A DNA stretch of 64,000 bases from Staphylococcus sp. M0911 (GCF_003491325.1 NZ_CP022881.1:992001-1056000), one strand, 5' to 3'. Numbered from the stretch's first letter, positions 37,420-46,859 are shown. Notes: generated from the sequence alone by a model not told the origin. Program-made: numbers and translations.

Positions 37420-37840
37420 TCAAATGGCAAAGAAGTAAGCTTTCTTGCCATTTTTTTAATATAAAAGTATAAGGTTCGTCTACTAATAGAGATTTAGAAT
37501 TAGAAAACTGTATGAGTGTTGCATCACTTTGTGATTGTATTCCTATAATGTAGTATGCATTCACGTAAATTTGAATGGGAGCTCGATGATGTTTAAGAGG
37601 GAATAAGATGAGCGTCTCATTAATGAAGAGTGTTATCTTTTTATTAATTTGAAGTAATCGTTTAGCGAGTTTCTTTTGAAGCGGTAATGATTTTTGATGT
37701 AATTCTAATAGATATATTAATGTATGATTAATTGTAATAGGAAGTGAAATATCATATTGTTGATAATGACATTGCGTAACACTTTTCGGACCTATTCCTG
37801 TTTGAATATATAATAATTGAGATGTTGTAATTTGATTCAT
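37394..37840 (-). CDS. comK2: ComK-family protein, probable ComK2 (EcfX)
   Basis: A 148-residue protein with features of the ComK competence regulator family: HHRAPIQIYVNAYYIIGIQS in the centre and WQESLLLCHLITHSYSAY near the C-terminus. In S. aureus the gene next to sigS (ecfX) encodes this second ComK. ComK binds K-boxes to switch on DNA uptake genes; whether this one does is inferred. It starts 4 bp after sigS ends and should be co-transcribed with it. The low similarity to well-studied ComK limits certainty. Confidence 0.72.
   Translation of the reverse strand: MNQITTSQLLYIQTGIGPKSVTQCHYQQYDISLPITINHTLIYLLELHQKSLPLQKKLAKRLLQINKKITLFINETLILFPLKHHRAPIQIYVNAYYIIGIQSQSDATLIQFSNSKSLLVDEPYTFILKKWQESLLLCHLITHSYSAY
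37424..37459. terminator. Bidirectional hairpin at the convergent 3' ends
   Basis: AAATGGCAAAGAAG pairs with CTTTCTTGCCATTT and is followed by a T run on the plus strand. It lies inside the 3' end of comK2. Confidence 0.75.
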
Positions 37841-37844
37841 GTTG

Positions 37845-38333
37845 TCATTCCTTTTCTAGGTTGTATTGTAAATGCTGCATGATTTTGGATTGAGTTATCT
37901 TTTTGATTTTCTTAATGGTTGATATAGAAAGATGCATCATATTTGCGATTTCGTATTGCTTATATCCTAGTAATTTTAAATCTAACCATTGTTTTTCTTG
38001 ATTATTTAGTAGATAATAAATGTCTTGCAAAAGTAATGCATCCTCATCTAAAAACTGTATGGGCTCATTTTTTGAGTGGATAGGTGTATCGATATTGATA
38101 GTAGGTATTTTTTTGTTTTCTTTGCGAAATATATCGATAAGGTAATAGTTTAACCTAATAAATTGGTAAGAGGATAGTTTGCTAGATTGTGAGGGTTGAT
38201 AATGATGAGTTAAGTGCCATAATTGGATTAACAGTAATTGATAAAACTCGTCATAATTATAAGTGATTTGATATCTTTTTAACAAATAATGTATGATTTT
38301 GTTGTACTCTTGATAAATTTTATTGAATTCCAA
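37845..38333 (-). CDS. sigS: ECF-type RNA polymerase sigma factor SigS
   Basis: A 162-residue sigma-70 family member. Region 2 is around YDEFYQLLLIQLWHLTHHYQ and SYQFIRLNYYLIDIFRKENK, region 4 is the helix-turn-helix LLNNQEKQWLDLKLLGYKQY followed by EIANMMHLSISTIKKIKKIT. Position between the small membrane gene and the 74-residue gene, with a comK-like gene after it, matches sigS of S. aureus, which acts in stress survival and virulence. No anti-sigma factor is seen nearby, as in other staphylococci. Confidence 0.88.
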   Translation of the reverse strand: MEFNKIYQEYNKIIHYLLKRYQITYNYDEFYQLLLIQLWHLTHHYQPSQSSKLSSYQFIRLNYYLIDIFRKENKKIPTINIDTPIHSKNEPIQFLDEDALLLQDIYYLLNNQEKQWLDLKLLGYKQYEIANMMHLSISTIKKIKKITQSKIMQHLQYNLEKE

Positions 38334-38525
38334 AGTTTTCTCCTATTTATGTACATAAAGTGTTTTTCCGGATAAAATGAATTTAAAATATGTAATAAAA
38401 AATTTCATTTGCTTAATTGTAAAAATAGGTGTTAAATAGTAAACATAGAAAATAACTAGGTATTTAATTTTTACATTTACATTGTCTTATTGTTTAAATA
38501 GAGCAAAGTTTGATAGGAGGTACGT

Positions 38526-38750
38526 ATGGACTACGCACACTTAAATTTAGAACATTTTTTCGCACGCAATGATGATTTAGATCGAATTAAAGATCGCTCA
38601 GATTTTGTGATGATTAATAATTTTACTAATGAAATGAAATATAGAGATGGTGAAATTGAAGGTACAATTGATTTAAATCAATATTTTTATAAAAATAGAT
38701 CACAAGCTGTTAGTTTCATCATGATGGAATATAAAAAACATAATAAATAA
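38526..38750 (+). CDS. Small conserved protein of unknown function
   Basis: A 74-residue, soluble, charged protein (MDYAHLNLEHFFARNDDLDR start, NQYFYKNRSQAVSFIMMEY near the end). A perfect AGGAGGT lies 5 bp before the ATG, so translation is credible. It is divergent from sigS across 192 bp and could share its control region. No family is recognised. Confidence 0.75.
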   Translation: MDYAHLNLEHFFARNDDLDRIKDRSDFVMINNFTNEMKYRDGEIEGTIDLNQYFYKNRSQAVSFIMMEYKKHNK

Positions 38751-38758
38751 AAGTAATA

Positions 38759-38862
38759 ATTTAGACTTAGAAATGGTATTGACACTATCATATGTAGATT
38801 GCATGTTTTTATGCGTGCAACATTTTATTTAGATAGTGTCTATATTGTTGTCTAAATCTTTT
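38759..38862 (+). terminator. Large branched hairpin/terminator
   Basis: TTTAGAC (from 38760) pairs with GTCTAAA, an inner GACACTATC pairs with GATAGTGTC, and TTGCATG pairs with CGTGCAA; TCTTTTTC follows. It is larger than needed for simple termination. Confidence 0.7.
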
Positions 38863-39010
38863 TCATCTCAAAAGTTTCATTTTTATTACTTTTTATTTAT
38901 GAATTTGTAACAAAGTATATATTAAATTGTGAATCAGAATTAATAATGTTAAACTTTATTATCGTAATACAATTCAAAAGTATAACAACATTGACCTAAG
39001 AGGTGTGAAT

Positions 39011-39865
39011 ATGACGAAGCACAAAAAGGGATCTATTGTTGCAATTTTAGGATTGCTGATTATCTTTGTAGTTGGTGCTATTATCTTTTTCTCAATGGTT
39101 TCAGACCAAATTTTCTTTAAACATGTAAAAGAAGAACAGAAAATTGAGAAATTAGATGTAACTTTAGATAAAGCTGCAAAGAAACAAATAGATAACTATA
39201 CGAGTCAACAAGTATCGAATAAAAACAATGATGCGTGGAGAGATGCATCATCAACTGAAATAAAATCAGCTATGGATAGTAGTCAATTTATCGATAGTGA
39301 CGTACAAAAATATCAATTTTTAGATTTATCTAAATATCAAGGTATTGATGAAAAAAGAATTAAACGTATGTTAGTTGATCGACCAACTTTACTGAAACAT
39401 ACGGATGACTTTACAAAAGCAGCGAAAGATAAACATGTTAACGAAGTGTATTTAATTTCACATGCGTTATTAGAAACTGGCGCTGCTAAGAGTGAATTAT
39501 CTAAAGGTGTAGAAATTGATGGTAAGAAATACTACAACTTTTATGGTGTAGGTGCATTAGACAAAGATCCTGTTAAGACAGGTGCTGAATATGCTAAAAA
39601 ACATGGTTGGGACACACCTCAAAAAGCCATTTATGGTGGTGCTGATTTCATTCATAATCATTTCTTAAAACATGAAGATCAAGATACACTATACAGTATG
39701 AGATGGAATCCTAAGAATCCTGGTGAACATCAATATGCAACTGACATTAAATGGGCTGAAAGTAATGCCACTATCATCGCGGATTTTTATAAAGATATGA
39801 AAACGGAAGGTAAATACTTCAAATTATATGTTTATAAAGATGATAAAGACCATTTGAAGAAATAA
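39011..39865 (+). CDS. sagB: Membrane-bound N-acetylglucosaminidase SagB
   Basis: A 284-residue glucosaminidase with one N-terminal transmembrane segment (IVAILGLLIIFVVGAIIFF) and a GH73-type domain facing outward (about 130-270). The catalytic Glu is in YLISHALLETGAAKSEL, and FYGVGALDKDP and WDTPQKAIYGGADFIHNHF follow. In S. aureus SagB, with SpdC, cuts new glycan strands to free them from the membrane. ATG 39011 follows AGAGGTG at 38999-39005 and gives the same length as the S. aureus protein. Confidence 0.92.
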   Translation: MTKHKKGSIVAILGLLIIFVVGAIIFFSMVSDQIFFKHVKEEQKIEKLDVTLDKAAKKQIDNYTSQQVSNKNNDAWRDASSTEIKSAMDSSQFIDSDVQKYQFLDLSKYQGIDEKRIKRMLVDRPTLLKHTDDFTKAAKDKHVNEVYLISHALLETGAAKSELSKGVEIDGKKYYNFYGVGALDKDPVKTGAEYAKKHGWDTPQKAIYGGADFIHNHFLKHEDQDTLYSMRWNPKNPGEHQYATDIKWAESNATIIADFYKDMKTEGKYFKLYVYKDDKDHLKK

Positions 39866-39877
39866 TTAATGTTAAAA

Positions 39878-39915
39878 AATGCCTGCAACGGTAATAACGG
39901 TTGCAGGCATTTTTG
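39878..39915. terminator. Terminator after sagB
   Basis: AAATGCCTGCAAC pairs with GTTGCAGGCATTT, followed by a T run on the plus strand and an A run on the other. Confidence 0.9.
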
Positions 39916-39930
39916 TATTCATCATTATTA

Positions 39931-40008
39931 TTATTCAGCTTTATTATGACGTGTTATCCATAAAAACATTATAATAGTGAGTGCTATGATTTTCGAAACT
40001 AATTTCAT
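39931..40008 (-). CDS. 25-residue hydrophobic peptide, function unknown
   Basis: Minus-strand frame: MKLVSKIIALTIIMFLWITR then HNKAE. It has one transmembrane helix between a basic start and a basic/polar end. GAGGTGATGAAATG shows a strong ribosome binding site 5 bp before the ATG. It converges on sagB and shares its hairpin terminator (39878-39915), whose minus strand ends in T-rich DNA. The size and build resemble type I toxins or small membrane regulators, but no antisense RNA or repeat was identified. Confidence 0.55.
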   Translation of the reverse strand: MKLVSKIIALTIIMFLWITRHNKAE

Positions 40009-40184
40009 TTCATCACCTCAAAGAAAGATTTTATCACAAATTTTAAAGGATTAAATTGTTCAAGATTAGGATATATATATGAGTAAATATGAAAATATAA
40101 TTTTTGATAATGAGCGAACTTAAAAATGACTACACTTATAAAGTTCATCACGGAAATAGATTGTAGAAAGAGGATGATTTAATC

Positions 40185-41681
40185 ATGCGAGTAGCTATAA
40201 TAGGAATGGGCACAGCAGGTGTGAGTGTTTTACGTCAACTAGTCAAACACGACCATTTTGAAAAATTAAAAGTAGATGTGTATGATGACCGCAATAATAT
40301 GGGACAGGGTGTTCCATTTCAAAATGATAGTAGTGAGTTACTCATTAATATGCCATCTAAAAAGATGAGCTTAAATTTAGATGATGATGAAGAGTTTTGG
40401 AAATGGTATCAACATCAACAAGTATTTGATTTCGATAATCCTACATACTTACCACGTTTTGTATTTGGACATTATATGAAATCATACTTATCCAAATTCG
40501 ATGAGCAATATGAAAATATTACTATTATCAATCATAAAGTACACGAGATTTTTACAACATCGAAAGTGGATGAAACGAATTTAAAATATTATGTATGTAC
40601 CTCAGATGATATGAAAGAATGGCGAGAATACGATTACTTATTCTTAACATTTGGTACATTTGCCTATCACGATCCATATCATTTAAAAGGTATAAAAGGG
40701 TTTAAACCGACACCTTATCCTACATACAATTCATTAGATGATGTAAATGAAGATGATAGAATTGCCATTCTTGGAACTGGTCTCGCTAGTCTAGATGTCA
40801 TTCGATATGTGACTGCACATCACCCTAGATTACCTATTTTAATGACAAGTCGATCAGCCAATTTACCAAGTGTAAGAGGTCAAATGGTAGATATAGAATT
40901 TACACATTTAACAAAACAAAAATTTAATGATTTACAGGCACAAAATTATGGAAATGTACCTTTAGATGTTGCAGTAGATTTATTTTTAAAAGAATGTAGC
41001 GACTACGGTATAGATTTTGAAAAACTTATCAATAGAAGAACTTGTAATCATATTAATGATTTAAAATTTGATTTAGAACATGAAAAGGAAATGGGAATAT
41101 TCCAAAGTATAATTGAATATTTAAAGGAAAATTTAAATTGGATATGGAATAGCTTTAGCTTTGAAGATCAACAACAATTCCAAAAGAAATATACTAAAAT
41201 AATTCAACTTAATTCTAATCCAATGCCTCCTAGAACTGCGAAATTACTTATTGAATTATTAGAACAAGAGGCATTGATTATCCGTAAAAATTTAAAAAAT
41301 GTTTATCATGAGGACGGATTATTCCATTTACAATATGAAAATGAGAATGACATTGAAGATTTTAATGTAGTCATTAATGCAACTGGATCTAAAAATCATT
41401 TATCTGAGTTAGATGAAGATGACCAATTAATTCTTAATTTAGAAAATAGGCAAATTGTACAAGCACATCCTTTAGGCGGTATACAAATTATTCCTGAAAC
41501 GAACCAAGTTATTAGTCCGAGGTTTGGTACTTTAACTAATGTGATAGCGATTGGACAAATGACAAATGGCGTCAATAAACTTAGAAACGGTGTTAAAATG
41601 ATTGTTAACCAAGTGGCTAATGCGGTGGATAGATTATATGACACGCAACAAGACTTTGAAAATATCAAAGAAGAAAGCTAA
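40185..41681 (+). CDS. FAD/NAD(P)-binding protein (NAD_binding_9 type)
   Basis: A 498-residue predicted oxidoreductase. It has an N-terminal dinucleotide fold (RVAIIGMGTAGVSVLRQLVK), the DDRNNMGQGVPFQNDSSELLIN segment of this family (read as GQGVPFQ and LLINMPS), an inner second fold (DRIAILGTGLASLDVIRYVT) and a C-terminal VINATGSKNHL motif. The reaction is unknown. It is monocistronic, with GAGGATG before the ATG, and lies just upstream of the riboflavin operon, though separated from it by its riboswitch. Confidence 0.83.
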   Translation: MRVAIIGMGTAGVSVLRQLVKHDHFEKLKVDVYDDRNNMGQGVPFQNDSSELLINMPSKKMSLNLDDDEEFWKWYQHQQVFDFDNPTYLPRFVFGHYMKSYLSKFDEQYENITIINHKVHEIFTTSKVDETNLKYYVCTSDDMKEWREYDYLFLTFGTFAYHDPYHLKGIKGFKPTPYPTYNSLDDVNEDDRIAILGTGLASLDVIRYVTAHHPRLPILMTSRSANLPSVRGQMVDIEFTHLTKQKFNDLQAQNYGNVPLDVAVDLFLKECSDYGIDFEKLINRRTCNHINDLKFDLEHEKEMGIFQSIIEYLKENLNWIWNSFSFEDQQQFQKKYTKIIQLNSNPMPPRTAKLLIELLEQEALIIRKNLKNVYHEDGLFHLQYENENDIEDFNVVINATGSKNHLSELDEDDQLILNLENRQIVQAHPLGGIQIIPETNQVISPRFGTLTNVIAIGQMTNGVNKLRNGVKMIVNQVANAVDRLYDTQQDFENIKEES

Positions 41682-41884
41682 AAGCGTTAAGTAATTATAT
41701 CTGGGCGTATTTTAAATCTATATTTTATTTAAAAGATAAACAAAATCCGATGATTTAATTTAAAAGTATTACTTTAATTAAGTACAATGTATAGTAATTG
41801 TATTTTTGAAAAAGGTGTAGTATGATTTGAATTGTAGTAAATTAGACTACAATACTCAATTAACCTTTAACAATTTCATATAAA

Positions 41885-42011
41885 ATTCTTTCGGGGCAGG
41901 GTGGAATTCCCAACCGGCAGTGATATGAGCCTGCGACCTGCTAACATTTGTTAGTGGCTGATCTAGTGAAATTCTAGAGCCGACAGTTAAAGTCTGGATG
42001 GGAGAAAGAAT
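41885..42011 (+). ncRNA. FMN riboswitch (RFN element)
   Basis: P1 is ATTCTTTC (41885-41892) with GAAAGAAT (42004-42011). The conserved GGGGCAGGGTGGAATTCCC (split: GGGGCAGGG, GAATTCCCAACCGGC), GTGATATGAGCCTGCGA, TAGTGAAATTCTAGAGCCGA and AGTCTGGATGGGAGAAAG blocks are all present. It binds FMN and controls the rib operon. Confidence 0.98.
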
Positions 42012-42111
42012 GACGTTTATCGACATTAACATATATTTGTATAAGTATGTGTATTAATAAGTATGTTTATATTTTTAGATATAAATATGCTTATTTGAAG
42101 ATATATGATTC

Positions 42112-42155
42112 GCCTTATGCCTTGAAATATACAATTTCATTGGTGTAAGGCTTTT
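42112..42155 (+). terminator. FMN riboswitch terminator
   Basis: GCCTTATGCCTTGAAAT pairs with ATTTCATTGGTGTAAGGC, followed by five T, 20 bp before ribD. Confidence 0.9.
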
Positions 42156-42174
42156 TAATTTTAGAGGTGATATT

Positions 42175-43218
42175 TTGAGTAAATTTATGAATTATGCTAT
42201 ACAACTTGCACAAATGGTTGATGGACAAACAGGTGTTAATCCTCCAGTGGGTTCAGTTGTTGTCAAAGACGGAAGAATAGTTGGTATTGGTGCACACTTA
42301 CGAAAAGGTGATAAACATGCTGAAGTTCAAGCTTTAGACATGGCACAATCAGAAGCCAATGGTGCTACCATTTATGTGTCATTAGAGCCATGTACACACC
42401 ATGGTTCAACACCACCATGTGTAGATAAAATCATTGAAGCTGGTATTCACAAAGTCATCTATGCTGTTAAAGATACTACCCTTATTTCAAAAGGCGATGA
42501 CATTTTTAAAAATGCAGGCATCGAAGTTGAATTTCAATATAATGCCGTTGCAGCGCAACTTTATCAAGATTTCTTCACTGCAAAAAGAAATGGTATTCCC
42601 GAATTAACGGTTAAAGTTTCAGCTAGTTTAGATGGCAAACAAGCTACCGATGATGGCGAGAGTAAGTGGATTACTAATAAAGAAGTAAAAAAAGACGTCT
42701 ATCAATTACGTCATAGTCACGATGCAGTATTGACTGGACGTAAAACAGTAGAAGCTGACGATCCATTATACACGACAAGGATAGCTGCTGGGAAACATCC
42801 AATTCGAGTCATACTTAGTAAGAGTGGCAAATTAGACTTTAATCAACAACTATTCCATGATTATGCATCTCCTATTTGGATTTATACAGAAAATAAAAAT
42901 TTAAAAGTAGACAATAGTAATGTAACTATTATTTATATGGAACAATGCGATATTAAATCTATTTTGAAAGATTTATATCAAAAAGGTATCGGGAAACTGT
43001 TAGTCGAAGCAGGTCCCGAAATTACTTCAGAATTTCTCCAATCTGATCACTTAGATCACCTTGTACTTTATTTTGCCCCGAAAATAATAGGTGGTTCTGG
43101 TAAGTATCAATTTTTCCAAACTGACCAGATAGTGTCTTTACCAGATACAACTCAATTTGAAATTGTTAATTCCACGTTAATTCAACAAAATATTAAATTA
43201 GTTTTGAGAAAGAAGTGA
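42175..43218 (+). CDS. ribD: Bifunctional diaminohydroxyphosphoribosylaminopyrimidine deaminase / reductase
   Basis: Carries out the second and third steps of riboflavin synthesis. The 347-residue enzyme has an N-terminal deaminase with zinc ligands (HAEVQALDMA, EPCTHHGSTPPCVD) and a C-terminal reductase (KVSASLDGKQATDDGESKWI, AVLTGRKTVEADDPLYT, LLVEAGPEI). It starts at TTG, 6 bp after GAGGTG. It is the first gene of ribD-ribE-ribBA-ribH under the FMN riboswitch. Confidence 0.96.
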   Translation: MSKFMNYAIQLAQMVDGQTGVNPPVGSVVVKDGRIVGIGAHLRKGDKHAEVQALDMAQSEANGATIYVSLEPCTHHGSTPPCVDKIIEAGIHKVIYAVKDTTLISKGDDIFKNAGIEVEFQYNAVAAQLYQDFFTAKRNGIPELTVKVSASLDGKQATDDGESKWITNKEVKKDVYQLRHSHDAVLTGRKTVEADDPLYTTRIAAGKHPIRVILSKSGKLDFNQQLFHDYASPIWIYTENKNLKVDNSNVTIIYMEQCDIKSILKDLYQKGIGKLLVEAGPEITSEFLQSDHLDHLVLYFAPKIIGGSGKYQFFQTDQIVSLPDTTQFEIVNSTLIQQNIKLVLRKK

Positions 43219-43224
43219 TTGCAA

Positions 43225-43857
43225 ATGTTTACAGGCATCATCGAAGAAATAGGAACGGTTCAAGAGGTTCGTAATCAAAATTCAGTTCGAACATTAGTAA
43301 TTACTGCTGAAAAAATATTAGAAGATATGCATATTGGTGATTCAATTAGTGTAAATGGTGCGTGTTTAACTGTCATTGATTTCGATGACCAAACATTTTC
43401 AGTGCAAGTCATTAAAGGCACAGAAAATAAAACCTACCTCTCAGATGTACAACGCCATACGAAAGTTAATTTAGAAAGAGCAATGAGTGGTAACGGCAGG
43501 TTTGGCGGTCATTTTGTGTTAGGTCATGTTGATGATTTAGGAACAATATCTAAAATTAATGAATCTGCCAATTCAATGATTATCCAAATAAAAGCATCCA
43601 AAACACTACTTAATCAAATGGTTAAGCAAGGATCGATAACGGTAGATGGTACAAGTTTGACGATTTTCGATCTTCATTCGGATGCTTTTGATATTCATTT
43701 GATTCCTGAAACAAGACGTTCCACAATCTTATCAAGTAAAAAAGTGGGCGATAACGTACATCTAGAATCAGATGTGTTATTCAAATATGTTGAAAATATC
43801 TTAAATCAAAATCAATCAAGTTTAACAGAAGAAAAACTAAAAGCATTTGGTTTTTAG
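43225..43857 (+). CDS. ribE: Riboflavin synthase alpha chain
   Basis: Joins two lumazine molecules to give riboflavin. The 210-residue protein has two similar lumazine-binding halves, each opening with a short beta stretch (MFTGIIEEIGTV; GHFVLGHVDDLGTI) and containing SISVNGACLTV and SITVDGTSLTI. ATG 43225 is preferred over TTG 43219 because AAGAAGTG serves it. It lies 6 bp from ribD. Confidence 0.96.
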   Translation: MFTGIIEEIGTVQEVRNQNSVRTLVITAEKILEDMHIGDSISVNGACLTVIDFDDQTFSVQVIKGTENKTYLSDVQRHTKVNLERAMSGNGRFGGHFVLGHVDDLGTISKINESANSMIIQIKASKTLLNQMVKQGSITVDGTSLTIFDLHSDAFDIHLIPETRRSTILSSKKVGDNVHLESDVLFKYVENILNQNQSSLTEEKLKAFGF

Positions 43858-43871
43858 GGGAGGCAATAAAC

Positions 43872-45053
43872 ATGAAATTCGACAGTATTGAATTAGCCTT
43901 AGATGCTTTAAAACAAGGTGAAAGTATTATTGTAGTTGATGATGAAGATAGAGAAAATGAAGGCGATCTAATAGCAATAACTGAATGGATGAAAGACGAT
44001 ACGATTAATTTCATGGCTAAAGAAGGTCGTGGGTTAATTTGTACACCTATCAGTTCAAGCATTAGTGAACAACTAGATCTCCATCCAATGGAATCAAATA
44101 ACTCAGATGTGTTTGGCACTAATTTTACTGTAAGTATCGATCATAAGAATACAACAACCGGTATCAGTGCGAACGAGAGAACACTAACTGCTAGAGCACT
44201 GATTGATCAACATGCGAAAGCTTCAGATTTTAACCGACCAGGCCATTTATTTCCTTTAATTGCTAAAGATAATGGTGTGTTAGAAAGAAATGGTCATACC
44301 GAAGCGGCAATAGATCTTGCTAAATTAACAGGTGCTAAACCAGCAGGTGTGATTTGTGAAATTATGAATGATGATGGGTCTATGGCTAAAGGTGAAGATC
44401 TCCAAGCATTCAAAGATAAACATCAATTAGTTATGATTACGATTGAAAGTTTAATAGAATATCGTCAAGTTAACGAATCACATGTAAAACTCAATGCAAA
44501 AGTAAAAATGCCAACAGACTTTGGTACATTTGATATGTATGGTTTTACAACTGATTATAGTGAAGAAGAAATCGTCGTTATAACTAAAGGTGATATTAGA
44601 TCACATGAAAATGTACGAATCCATTCTGCATGCCTTACGGGTGATATTTTCCATAGCCAACGATGTGATTGTGGTGCTCAATTAGAAGCTTCGATGAATT
44701 ATATAGAACAACACGGTGGAATGATTATCTATTTACCTCAAGAAGGTCGTGGCATAGGACTCATGAATAAATTACGTGCCTATGAATTAATTGAAAAAGG
44801 TTATGATACCGTTACAGCAAATTTAGCGTTAGGATTCGATGAAGATTTACGAGATTATAATATCGCTGCACAAATTCTTAAATATTTTGCTATTGAAAAG
44901 GTTAACTTATTAAGTAATAATCCGAAGAAATTTGAAGGATTAAAAGAATATGGTATTAATATCCAAAAACGTATAGAAGTGATTGTACCTGAAACACAAT
45001 ATAATCATGACTATATGACAACCAAAAAAGAAAAAATGGGACATTTAATTTAG
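43872..45053 (+). CDS. ribBA: Bifunctional DHBP synthase / GTP cyclohydrolase II
   Basis: Supplies both precursors of the pathway. The 393-residue protein has an N-terminal 3,4-dihydroxy-2-butanone 4-phosphate synthase domain (DDEDRENEGDLIAI, GRGLICTP) and a C-terminal GTP cyclohydrolase II domain with zinc-binding cysteines (CLTGDIFHSQRCDCGAQLEA) and QEGRGIGLMNK. GGGGAGG precedes the ATG. The 14-bp gap from ribE fits one operon. Confidence 0.97.
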   Translation: MKFDSIELALDALKQGESIIVVDDEDRENEGDLIAITEWMKDDTINFMAKEGRGLICTPISSSISEQLDLHPMESNNSDVFGTNFTVSIDHKNTTTGISANERTLTARALIDQHAKASDFNRPGHLFPLIAKDNGVLERNGHTEAAIDLAKLTGAKPAGVICEIMNDDGSMAKGEDLQAFKDKHQLVMITIESLIEYRQVNESHVKLNAKVKMPTDFGTFDMYGFTTDYSEEEIVVITKGDIRSHENVRIHSACLTGDIFHSQRCDCGAQLEASMNYIEQHGGMIIYLPQEGRGIGLMNKLRAYELIEKGYDTVTANLALGFDEDLRDYNIAAQILKYFAIEKVNLLSNNPKKFEGLKEYGINIQKRIEVIVPETQYNHDYMTTKKEKMGHLI

Positions 45054-45065
45054 GAGGATAATAAA

Positions 45066-45524
45066 ATGAATTTTGAAGGAAAATTAGTTGGTAAAGATTT
45101 AAAAGTCGCTATTGTGGTTAGTAGATTTAATGATTTTATTACTGGACGTTTGTTAGAGGGTGCTAAGGATACTTTTATTCGTCACGATGTTGACGAAAAC
45201 AATATTGATGTTGCTTATGTACCTGGTGCTTTTGAAATTCCTATGGTAGCTAGAAAGTTAGCTCAAACAGGTAAATATGATGCAGTAGTTACTTTAGGAT
45301 GTGTCATAAGAGGGGCTACGTCTCATTATGATTATGTATGTAATGAAGTTGCAAAAGGCGTATCCAAAGCTAATGAATCTACAGATGTTCCTGTTATCTT
45401 CGGTATCTTAACTACGGAAAGTATCGAGCAAGCAGTTGAACGTGCAGGAACTAAAGCAGGTAATAAAGGTTCTGAAGCAGCAGTAAGTGCCATTGAAATG
45501 GCTAATTTAATGAAACAATTTTAA
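45066..45524 (+). CDS. ribH: 6,7-Dimethyl-8-ribityllumazine synthase
   Basis: Condenses the pyrimidine and butanone precursors to lumazine. The 152-residue protein forms 60-mer capsids in relatives. Motifs: [32 protein letters not shown] and [19 protein letters not shown] with the catalytic His. GGAGG precedes the ATG. It is the last gene of the rib operon. Confidence 0.97.
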   Translation: MNFEGKLVGKDLKVAIVVSRFNDFITGRLLEGAKDTFIRHDVDENNIDVAYVPGAFEIPMVARKLAQTGKYDAVVTLGCVIRGATSHYDYVCNEVAKGVSKANESTDVPVIFGILTTESIEQAVERAGTKAGNKGSEAAVSAIEMANLMKQF

Positions 45525-45527
45525 ATA

Positions 45528-45779
45528 AAGGAAGTGGGACAGAAATAATAAAGAACCACTAATCATTTATTATGTAGTGGTTCTTACGCATTAGCTACAG
45601 CTAATGTGTACTTTAAAATAGGAATACATGAGTGAAACTCATGCATAAGAAATACTAATTTCTAAAGAAATAGAATGACTTTACAGTCAACTACTGCCTA
45701 AATATGAATATAACTTGAAATATATTTATGTTCTAAACTGATAGACTGCCTACAAAATTAATATTTTGTGGGCAGTTTT
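45528..45779. repeat. Structured intergenic element after ribH (staphylococcal repeat)
   Basis: The element begins GAAGTGGGACAGAAAT, a common opening of dispersed staphylococcal repeats. It has a strong hairpin AAGAACCACTA with TAGTGGTTCTT (45551-45587), a smaller one CATGAG with CTCATG (about 45627-45644), and a terminator ACTGCCTACAAAAT with ATTTTGTGGGCAGT (45745-45777) that can serve both ribH and putA. No protein gene is seen in it. Confidence 0.6.
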
Positions 45780-45790
45780 TGATGCTAAAT

Positions 45791-46792
45791 TTATTTACGT
45801 AAGTACTTCGTAGATAACCCTACAAGAGAAAAAACACTTATACCAATAGCTGAGAAAATACCGACTTTTTTCAATGTTTCTGGTGTGGCAAATTCTTTTA
45901 CTGCTAAAGATAAATTTTGTGGGCGTTCTGCTAATCTTCTCATAAAGTATGCAAACCAGTCATCTCCATAAGGGACATATACTGTGAAATGATAGCCCTC
46001 ATTAGCAATAGATTGCGCTAATTCTGAACGGAAACCATATAGCATTTGGAACTCCATTTGGTCTTTTTCGATATGATTTTCTTTCATGAATTGTTTCACA
46101 TGATTAATAATATTATGATCATGCGTTGCAATTGAAGTAAAATTACGTGCATTTAATAGTCTTTTTTCAATTATTTTAATATAATTTGCGTCAATCTCTT
46201 CTTTAGTTTGGTACGCAATAGAGGCATCCTCTTTATATGCACCTTTAACGAGTCTTAAACGTAATTCAGGGTATTTATCAATCAGTTTTTCAGCATCATA
46301 TAGATATGCTTGAATCACTGTTCCCACATTCTTGAATTCTCCCTTTAATCGATCTAACACTTCAATAATTTGTTGTAAGCTATCATACTTTTCGGTATCT
46401 ATATTGATATGCATATTGCCATATTCATTAGCTTTAAGTAAAATCTCTCTCAAATTTTGATATGCAAGTTCTAAGTCAAACTCACTACCTAATAAACTTA
46501 ATTTAACTGACATATGTGCATCAACTTGGTATTGGTTTATGGCTTCCATAATTTCTAGTATTTCTTGTTTAGCTTGTTGACTTTCTTGCTCTGTCGTCAC
46601 AAATTCCCCTAAGTTATCTACGGTAACTGAAATTTTGTTTTCGTTTAAATATTCAATTGTTTCTATCAATTGTGGAATTGTGTTACCGGCTACTACTTTG
46701 TTGGCGCCAAGTCTTGGACCCACTTGTTTTGCAGCATTATTTAAATAACTATTATTAGACAAAGCTATAAATACATTTTTGAAAACTCCCAT
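45791..46792 (-). CDS. putA: Proline dehydrogenase
   Basis: FAD enzyme that oxidises proline to pyrroline-5-carboxylate, feeding glutamate and the respiratory chain. The 333-residue single-domain protein has the (beta/alpha)8 features VDNLGEF, LRLVKGAYKEDASIAY, IATHDHNIINH, FQMLYGFR and the C-terminal VYVPYGDDWFAYFMRRLAER (flavin and substrate Arg). GGAGGT lies 8 bp before ATG 46792. A cre-like site lies in the promoter. Confidence 0.94.
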   Translation of the reverse strand: MGVFKNVFIALSNNSYLNNAAKQVGPRLGANKVVAGNTIPQLIETIEYLNENKISVTVDNLGEFVTTEQESQQAKQEILEIMEAINQYQVDAHMSVKLSLLGSEFDLELAYQNLREILLKANEYGNMHINIDTEKYDSLQQIIEVLDRLKGEFKNVGTVIQAYLYDAEKLIDKYPELRLRLVKGAYKEDASIAYQTKEEIDANYIKIIEKRLLNARNFTSIATHDHNIINHVKQFMKENHIEKDQMEFQMLYGFRSELAQSIANEGYHFTVYVPYGDDWFAYFMRRLAERPQNLSLAVKEFATPETLKKVGIFSAIGISVFSLVGLSTKYLRK

Positions 46793-46859
46793 CGTACATA
46801 CCTCCATAACCAAATATCATTGGTACTTTTAAAATAGTGTATCATGAAACATATTTTCA

